Source of the DNA: Norana najaformis
Lineage: Eukaryota; Annelida; Clitellata; Crassiclitellata; Hormogastridae
Assembly (NCBI GenBank): GCA_964023275.1
Contig: OZ029915.1
Span: 20,178,775 to 20,242,774 of the forward strand
Reading direction: 5' to 3'
DNA: 64,000 nt
Made by a program: the position numbers and the translations under genes. The notes beneath the pieces were generated by a model. That model was not told the DNA's origin and did no database searches. It saw nothing but the letters and a program-made list of their open reading frames with translations. Shown here one piece after another: positions 59,201-64,000 of the stretch (positions are counted from its first letter, which is position 1; each line of letters opens with the position of its first letter).

Positions 59201-59203
59201 CAT
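47051..59203 (-). CDS. NOB1: NOB1, 20S pre-rRNA D-site endonuclease (nine coding exons, complete)
   Basis: NOB1 cleaves the 3' end of 18S rRNA during the last step of small-subunit maturation. Joining exons 59203-59126, 57378-57246, 53052-52919, 52360-52277, 51085-51028, 50394-49856, 49286-49189, 48246-48105 and 47236-47051 gives 483 codons plus TAA, with GT-AG at every junction and consistent phase. PIN domain: VVDSGAF with catalytic Asp15, REVVNEI (Glu37/Glu41), LSAVDLRVLALAYQLE (Asp88). Residues about 165-320 form a Asp/Glu/Asn/Lys-rich acidic linker. Then GGGWVTPDNI, CLTTDFAMQ-NVLLQMGLNVL and the zinc ribbon C370, C373, C385, C388. PMPKGGKH opens the tail. Longer than human NOB1 (about 412 aa) because of the linker; the C-terminal tail is shorter and diverged, but still basic at the end. 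Intron 2 contains the large inverted repeat. Divergent neighbour: PDCD7-like gene. Confidence 0.95.
48105..48246 (-). CDS. NOB1: NOB1 exon 8 (residues 375-422), zinc ribbon
   Basis: Split Lys, then VVTDMTKGVCPRCGYSTLRK and VSMTVNDDGSVQYYLS, ending TRALQ. Second CxxC (C385, C388). Confidence 0.95.
49189..49286 (-). CDS. NOB1: NOB1 exon 7 (residues 343-374)
   Basis: NVLLQMGLNVLSVDGMLIKR then AKSYVLRCYGCF plus two bases. Carries the first CxxC of the zinc ribbon. Too short for a standard ORF list. Confidence 0.93.
49856..50394 (-). CDS. NOB1: NOB1 exon 6 (residues 163-342), acidic linker
   Basis: Begins with a split Gly codon, then DHDENSKEMVADDKKPETEL. The long middle part is Asp/Glu/Asn/Lys/Gln-rich with NESDDNESDANNQDDGK-like near-repeats. 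It ends DDGGGWVTPDNIAAVL and ACLTTDFAMQ before GTGAGG. The hydrophobic 185-codon frame on the opposite strand is its antisense image. Confidence 0.93.
51028..51085 (-). CDS. NOB1: NOB1 exon 5 (residues 144-162)
   Basis: KSSKSETLSVTSSEVGQSE plus one base. Acceptor TTTTTTTTAG, donor GTAACAA. Short low-complexity exon supported by phase agreement with exons 4 and 6. Confidence 0.75.
52277..52360 (-). CDS. NOB1: NOB1 exon 4 (residues 116-143)
   Basis: VEVWQTNRNFDNPAQIAGFY then LGPKKTSQ. Acceptor GACTTAG, donor GTATTAG. End of the PIN-side region with the GFYLG-like step. Confidence 0.85.
52494..52530 (+). repeat. Isolated transposon end (CACTGGCCAACAG) in NOB1 intron 3-4
   Basis: CACTGGCCAACAGAAAAAAT resembles the left end of the 41.6-kb transposon, CACTGGACAACAAATTTTTA. 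No opposite end was found nearby; probably a relic. Confidence 0.35.
52919..53052 (-). CDS. NOB1: NOB1 exon 3 (residues 71-115)
   Basis: Completes a split Val codon, then VEFSKKTGDFVSLSAVDLRV, LALAYQLEKENVG, TEHIRHDPARK. Acceptor TTTTCACAG, donor GTAGAG. Asp88 is in this exon. Confidence 0.93.
53326..54106. repeat. Left arm of ~780-bp inverted repeat in NOB1 intron 2
   Basis: Starts TCCCACCTTCAACCTTAGAT and ends CTATAAAACTTGCTAT. The pair spans 3.07 kb with a 1.5-kb spacer (54107-55618). No ORF lies within the arms. Outside the left arm GGGCCATTCCGTGTGAGATC looks like a transposon terminus; a loosely matching CACTGTAGAATGAC lies at 56655-56668, so the parent element may be about 3.4 kb. Confidence 0.9.
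55117..55445 (-). promoter_or_regulatory. TATA box with upstream array of TAATTA-containing repeats
   Basis: The minus strand has CCTATAAAAGAGC (TATAAAAG at 55117-55124). Upstream of it (55130-55445 on the plus strand) are about eight units of GAGGCTAATTAGCAT alternating with GTTAGAG or AAAGGC spacers. Each intact unit holds the palindrome GCTAATTAGC or TAATTAGC, a homeodomain-type TAATTA core. The transcript-side sequence has AGTAGTAG-GTAAGT (a good donor) near 54940 and AATAAACG near 54880. This layout resembles an LTR or stand-alone promoter; no matched LTR was found. Confidence 0.4.
55619..56396. repeat. Right arm of ~780-bp inverted repeat in NOB1 intron 2
   Basis: Reverse complement of 53326-54106. 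It ends GGTTGAAGGTGGGA, and homology stops there. Sampled stretches differ at about one or two positions per 100 (for example AGAAGTAGAGGGG against AGAAGAGAGGGG, and GGGGCTCCTAC against GGGCTCCTAC). Confidence 0.9.
56901..57150 (+). repeat. SINE family 2 copy in NOB1 intron 2
   Basis: AACAGTGGTAGATCAGTAGC, ATTCTGGGTAACAGTTCTGG, ACAAGTTACTTGGACACACT, GTCTCCATCACCAATCAGCA, GCTGGGAATTAATTGGCAAG, GAACCTTGGGGTTCATCCAG. Collinear with 45301-45545. Inserted opposite to the NOB1 transcript. Confidence 0.75.
57246..57378 (-). CDS. NOB1: NOB1 exon 2 (residues 27-70)
   Basis: DIGKKIYCIREVVNEIRDK then VTRQRLQVLPYDITF and REPTPEAYRA plus one base. Acceptor TTCAG at 57379-57383, donor GTAACA. Conserved PIN core. 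Confidence 0.93.
58791..58903 (-). repeat. tRNA-like SINE head with tandemly duplicated T-arm segment, in NOB1 intron 1
   Basis: The minus strand starts GGGGCATGGTAGCCGATTGG, TTAGAGCACTCGGCTTGTAA, AGCGGAGAATACAGG, TTTGAGTCTCCCCTCGGACG. A 38-bp segment (AGCGGAGA...CGGACG) is then repeated with two or three changes. D-arm and anticodon-arm wording is tRNA-like, but the acceptor strands do not pair, so it is not a functional tRNA. Depending on loop register the anticodon reads TGT or GTA. Confidence 0.75.
59126..59203 (-). CDS. NOB1: NOB1 exon 1 (residues 1-26)
   Basis: ATG at 59203; MAKMGCCKVDHLVVDSGAFI then RNIDIK, ending before GTACG. The Asp of VVDSGAF is the first PIN acid. A second in-frame ATG is codon 4; the first is used here by default. 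Confidence 0.9.
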
Positions 59204-59343
59204 TTTATAACAAGAAACGAAACACGCCGGTCGAGCTCGTACAGAGATTTAGTAATAGAGATGCTAGAATTGTTGTCCATAGGCAAATGCCTTTATTTCC
59301 GTTCAGTCCTTGTGATATACGCCAAAGGTTTTAAGAACTCTTC

Positions 59344-61260
59344 TTAATCGTAATCGTAATCGTAATACCGAGATTTCTACAGCGCCCAACGAAAGCCACG
59401 TCGCGGGGACCAGCTTATTCACAGGCGCTCAGTCAAAACAAAATCGATAGGCAAAAGGGTTCGGTTCCAGGTCAAGATCCAAAAGTCAGACGGAGAGACA
59501 GCGTGGAAGCTAAGGGTGGTGGTGTTTGGGGTTGGAGAGAAGGGAGAGGTAAGAGGAAGAAGGGGTGTCAGAGTGGGATCTGTGAAAGAGGAATGTTTTC
59601 AGATTTGAGTGAAAGGCCGAAACAGAAATTGCAAGCGGTGGAGCATCTTTGATATACACGTAACCGTAAGCTCGAGATTTCTACAGCGCTCAAAGTAAGC
59701 TAAGCCTCTGGAACCAGATTATTCATTATTATTTTATTATATTTGTATTATTTGACAGTGGTCTCGCTGGTTCGGGTCTATTCTTGAAGTGGCACGTTAT
59801 AAATGCCAGATTGCTATTGCAATTACAATAGTCACTCAGTGAAAACAAAACAAAACCGACAGTTAGATAAGGTCAGATTCGGTTCCAGATCACGATCCAA
59901 GAGGCAGGCAGGCAGGTGGCTACAGTGGATGGTGTTTGGAAATGGAGCGGCAAGATAGGTAAAGGGAGAAGAGGAATCAGAATAGGACTTGTCGAAGAAG
60001 GGTGTCTTCAACTTTGAGTGAAATACCTGCGCAGAAATTGCAAGTGGAGAAGTATTGGTGAGTTCGTATGATGCGTCGGATAATTGTCGTAATTCTGGCA
60101 GGAGTTCATTCTAGAGGGGTGGGGCAGATATGGTTATGAAGCGATTCCCAACTTTTAAGGATGAAGTGACGGGAGGGCGGAGAAGTATTACAGCGGAAGA
60201 GGAGCGGGTTGGTGGAGTGATTGGTTTATAAAGAACTGCCGAATATAGGATGGTTAGGAAGATTGGAGTGTAGGTGTTGTAGCCTTGTAGGTAAGTGAAA
60301 GGAATTTATTCGTTCCGGTAGTTTAAGCCAGTGGTGATTTGAGAACATGATTGATGTAATGGTGTTTGGGAGTTTTGGTGACATCATAAGCAAGAGCATT
60401 CTGAATAGTTTGAAGGCAGTTTGTTTGGGTGATGTGTACATTCAAGAATGTGCTTTGCAGTAGTTTGGTTACGCATGAATTATGAATGTGATGATAGCAG
60501 ATGCGGTTTTAAAGTCAAGCATAGGGCGAATTCTGCGAAGATCTCGGATATGCATGACATACAAATGGGAAAGATATGCGATATGATAGGAGAAGCTCCT
60601 CCCTATAGACTGTCTCTGTGACTTCTAGGAATCCCTTTGGCTTTCGACCGGACTCACTGTGGAATTTGGCTTGGACAATGATTTTGCGCAGCAGCGACTA
60701 TCGAGTGATGTCTTGAGCAGTATTACAGTGGCGCTGCCGAAGTTCTTATGTTAGATTAGAAGCTGGGGTCGAAAATCACGCCTAAGTTGCGCCTAAGAGA
60801 ATTAGAATTAGAGATATGAGTGGAAGTAGAGTCCAGGTTGAAGAGGATAGAGTGAAGTTCCTTTTGACTTATAAGAGGTTACGTTTCAGTAAAATGATTA
60901 ATTGTCGGACAAAACAATTCGCGTGCAGCCATGTTTCATAATCCTATCATTCCACTCGTACGGTGGCGCCACGTTTCTCAATTGTAGGCAAAGGTCTTAA
61001 GTTCATTGATACAAAAGGAAGTCCACATGACAATATTACAATAATTATCGTATCGTAATCTTCGAGATTTCAGCGCGCAGCGAAAGCCAAGTCGCGGGAA
61101 CCAGCTTATTCACAGGTGCTTAGTCAAAACAAAATCGATAGGCAGAACGTGTTCGGTTCCAGGTCAAGATCCAGGAGTCAGGCAGACAGGCAGTCGGACG
61201 GCTACGGTGGATGGTGTTTAAAATTGGAGCGAGAAGAGATATAATTGGAAGATGGAGATA
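59344..61260 (+). repeat. Cluster of family C repeats and an attached repeat body
   Basis: Three diverged heads at about 59344, 59657 and 61055 read TAATCGTAATCG or CGTAACCGTAAGCTCGAG, GAGATTTCTACAGCGC, then AACCAGCTTATTCACAGG-type blocks. Each is followed by GTTCGGTTCCAGGTCAAGAT, a GGTGGTGTTTGG step, a GGAGAGAAGGGAGAGG-like purine run, and in two copies TGAGTGAAA-CCG-CAGAAATTGCAAG. The 60060-60960 body (GGGGTGGGGCAGATATGGTT onward) continues the middle copy. No coding frame. Fills the space between NOB1 and the plus-strand gene. Confidence 0.7.
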
Positions 61261-61687
61261 GGCTTTATATGTCCTATATGAAAATGTATATGTCAACATA
61301 TGACGTTGCTGCTGAGATGGTGATGCTGTTTGTTGGCCTAGTTAGCTACATTGGTTAACGCGTACATCAAGGCTATAGAAAAATCGTGTGGATTTATATT
61401 TTAGATTTACAAGGAGTAACTTCGAAACGTACAATTTGAACGCTTTACAAAGCTTGCTTGTTCCACGTCGGCAACGAGTATGCTCCATGTCAAGCCCGAA
61501 CCATATTCCGAGCAGTAGTGAAACTCGCCGAATGCATGGAAGTGTTCGAGAGCTGGCTGGCTTGGATTTAAAGTTATATGACTTGAAATGTGAGAGAACT
61601 TGAATGTAATTTTTAGTGTGCCTTTGTAGTCACTTAATTGCTAAGTATTGCTTTGATGTTAAACTGAATTTATTTGCTTTGTTAAGT

Positions 61688-62857
61688 ATGGATTACAAAG
61701 GATATCCAGGGAGATCCACCGATTATCGCTCGTCATCTACTAGACAACCGAAAGCAGCGCCGATAGATGGTGACAATGTGGCAGCAACAAGACCGCCATT
61801 TGGCGAGTATGCGCCAACTTTCAGATGTCGATTTCCAAATCCTCCGCCTTGGACTGTGGTTCCTCCTCCTGCTCATCCTCCTGTAGATCGTCCGCCTGTT
61901 TTTCCCCATACGTCTGGTTCGAATTTTCATGTACCACCGTCAGAATTTGGACATTGGCCTGATAATTCCTTGTATGAAGCCAGGCAAAATGTCAAAACTC
62001 CTTCACGGTTCGTCAATTCAGCAGGAGCACGGTTCAGTAATACTAAAGAAGGTCATGACAGTTCCGCTCCAGCACTAGTGCAAAGGGATATGCCATGTCC
62101 ACTTTTCAGTCACCAAGGAAGTTCAACACTGGCAAAAGAGCCTTCTTATGTTCCAGCTCCACAATGCAGTGTAAATGCACCAGAAAACCCAATTGTTGGT
62201 TCAAAAGGTTTTCACCAGCAGTTTACCTGCCCGCCTCCTCATCTTCCTCAGGCTTTTCATGAAGAAGTAGACATTTCATCACAAAGATTCACAATTCCAC
62301 CTCCAAATGTAAGTTACATACCAAGATTTGATACATCGTCAAACCAGCAATGTCACTTTCCAAAGAACCAGAGGCATGAGTCCAATCTACCACAGATGTC
62401 AAATCAACCATCGTCGTATATGTTTCAGCCCCATTTTCAACAGCGTAACCAGTTGTCCAGTTTTAGCAGTACTGATGAGAATTGTCATCAGCATAGCTCC
62501 AATGAGTTTGGTGCTGGTCACAGAGAATTTTGCGATCCTCACTTATCACAGATTTTAAACAGAACTTCAGTGAATTTACAAGAAGAGGAAGTTGATTCTG
62601 GCAATTCTAGGATTCAGTCCAGTTCCCATCATGAGGCACCCTGGTGTTTAGTTTCAAACAATAAAACTTCTGTAGTTCAAGAACCTATATCAAATTCTGC
62701 TGTTAGCAATTATTCAAATAAAGATACACTGCGTCATGATGAGCTACATTTCTTAACGTCAGAATCGAAAAATGACATGGAGTGGATTGTGAAGTGGAGC
62801 AAGAGAAAAAAGTCAGCTGAGAAAAGTCGGTGTTCAGGAAATTTCAGATCTCTGTCG
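61688..62857 (+). CDS. First coding exon of a proline-rich protein, PDCD7-like (tentative)
   Basis: ATG at 61688 opens 390 codons ending at TCG before GTATGTG. The frame is open further left to 61616 but has no other ATG, and an AG at 61615-61616 suggests a 5'UTR acceptor. Residues 48-75 are Pro-rich (FPNPPPWTVVPPPAHPPVDR). The next ~280 residues are low complexity: Ser, Gln, His and Pro with no domain. The end is NDMEWIVKWSKRKKS...NFRSLS. A Pro-rich N-terminus followed by a W-rich step, a basic stretch, S-L-S and a helical LL-A-RL segment (next exon) is the order in PDCD7, the 59K protein of the U11/U12 minor spliceosome snRNP. Similarity is weak; treat the name as a hypothesis. Confidence 0.8.
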
Positions 62858-63569
62858 GTATGTGTTATTTGAATTTTAAAATTTGTCAGATTGCAGTCTT
62901 AATGGCATATTTTAATTAGTCCCATGCTGTTCTACAGCTGGCAGTCTCTGTCACAGCTTTTTGGCCACAAATAATCTACAGTTATACTAAACAGTCTCAA
63001 GGAGATGTGGAATTGTTTTTATACAGAAAAACAGTTGATTGGGGTGCAGTGGTTGTCCCTAATTGAGTGAATTCTAAAATAAATGTGCAAGGTTATCAAT
63101 TTATAAAACTTTTGGGTGTGATTAGGTTACAGATATAGCCAGTGAAGATGGAACTTGAAGTCCTGATATTGTTAGCCTGAGCTCCTTAAGGTATCAGCAC
63201 ATGGAAAATGTTAGTAAGTTAATTCCTGACAAATGGTCCCTCTTCTCTGCATGGGTCACATATTTTAAAAATAATAATGATACTGTTATAAAGACTTATG
63301 TTTCATTATTAATTATAAAGTGATTGGCAACTGGGATACGTTAGTAAAAATGAAGATAAAAGGACTGTTTTGAAAATGTGTATGACAGAAAGAATGGCAA
63401 AAATTATATTCTTTAAAATAGTGAACTATCAAAAAGAAGAAAATGTGTAAAATTTATAAATTTACTCTTCATCACTTCCTTTTTGCCACAATACTTGATC
63501 CTGTGTATATTAGATGGACTGAACTTTTCATTGTGCTAAATTATGATTTGATTTCTGGATTGTCTGCAG
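62858..63569 (+). other. Intron 1 of the PDCD7-like gene
   Basis: GTATGTG...TGTCTGCAG, 712 bp, AT-rich, no repeat recognised. Confidence 0.75.
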
Positions 63570-63842
63570 ATGACAGCATTTCGGAGTTTATTGATGGAGG
63601 CAGTTAGGCTCAATGATAAGCTGAAGGACATAATTCATAATCAGGAGGAGGAAATCAATCATGATAGTCATTGTGATCGAACAACAAGTAAAATGGTCAA
63701 GACAGAATTTGTTGAGTCTGCTGATAACGACTGCATTCATTCTGGTTCCAAAGGTAAAACTGGACTTAGCAGCATCAAGAATGCTCAGTCTGAGACTGAT
63801 GTCCAGTTGACCAGTCTATCCTCTTCTGTTTCTGCTATTCAG
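63570..63842 (+). CDS. Second coding exon of the PDCD7-like gene
   Basis: Phase 0 at both ends, 91 codons: MTAFRSLLMEAVRLNDKLKD then IIHNQEEE (predicted amphipathic helix), followed by a polar Ser/Asp/Lys region ending SSSVSAIQ before GTAAAC. The first Met is an internal residue, since the exon joins SLS of the preceding exon. Confidence 0.75.
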
Positions 63843-63921
63843 GTAAACTTTTACAGCTGGCAAATAGTTATCTAATCTGATTTAAGCCTAGAATTTTTTT
63901 AACACCATTGCAGTAATGCAG

Positions 63922-64000
63922 CAGACATCAGTTGATGGCACTCAAAAAAGGTTTGCAGTTCGGTCAGTTCCAAGGGTCAGTCCAGTTAGACAGAAAGGCA
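63922..64000 (+). CDS. Third coding exon of the PDCD7-like gene, cut by window edge
   Basis: Using the AG at 63920-63921 the frame continues QTSVDGTQKRFAVRSVPRVS then PVRQKG. The AG at 63912-63913 would give an immediate stop, and the AG at 63923-63924 is an equally possible acceptor. Confidence 0.5.

Overview
This window is animal nuclear DNA. It has no operons or prokaryotic ribosome-binding sites. Coding signal comes as short exons bounded by GT-AG splice sites, separated by long AT-rich introns and intergenic DNA packed with microsatellites, tRNA-derived SINEs, foldback and TIR elements and a LINE. The repeat load (long tetranucleotide arrays, polypyrimidine tracts, frequent GTAGGCCTAC palindromes) suggests a marine invertebrate, but the phylum cannot be fixed from sequence alone.

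Three host genes are supported. (1) One internal exon of a cAMP-specific phosphodiesterase 4 (dunce/PDE4) gene on the minus strand, 7588-7812. It carries the UCR1 start with the PKA site RRGS. The catalytic exons must lie left of the window, and alternative upstream exons may lie in the gene-poor 8-41 kb. (2) A complete NOB1 gene on the minus strand, 59203 down to 47051. It has nine coding exons (483 codons plus stop) with matching phases at every junction, a PIN nuclease domain, a long acidic linker, a four-cysteine zinc ribbon and a polyadenylation signal. (3) The first exons of a plus-strand gene at 61688 running off the right edge. It has a proline-rich N-terminus and weakly resembles PDCD7 (U11/U12 snRNP 59K).

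Region by region: 1-12.7 kb is PDE4 intron-like DNA with SINE pieces and tetranucleotide arrays. 12.7-14.3 kb is a 5'-truncated RTE-clade (BovB-like) LINE with an open reverse transcriptase frame. 14.3-41 kb is gene-poor, with several plus-strand polypyrimidine tracts, a near-perfect foldback at 21.3-21.7 kb, a 36-bp minisatellite at 28.6-29.0 kb and a MITE with tandemly repeated GGACAATAACCCCC ends at 30.6-31.1 kb. 41.6-44.0 kb is a complete-looking DNA transposon with CACTG...CAGTG termini, long imperfect TIRs, a possible 3-bp target duplication and an intact 563-aa ORF behind a TATA/CRE promoter. 44-47 kb holds SINEs and a MITE built on GCGGAC motifs. 47-59.2 kb is NOB1. Its second intron contains two nearly identical ~780-bp inverted arms around a 1.5-kb spacer with a TAATTA-site array and a TATA box. 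59.2-61.7 kb is a cluster of one repeat family between the divergent NOB1 and PDCD7-like genes.

The most unusual items are the intact CACTG-ended transposon, the large inverted repeat inside NOB1, the promoter-like TAATTA array in its spacer, the 21.4-kb foldback, and the MITEs whose TIRs are arrays of short units. No new multi-gene system was found. The novelty here is in mobile elements and in lineage-specific features of NOB1 and PDE4.
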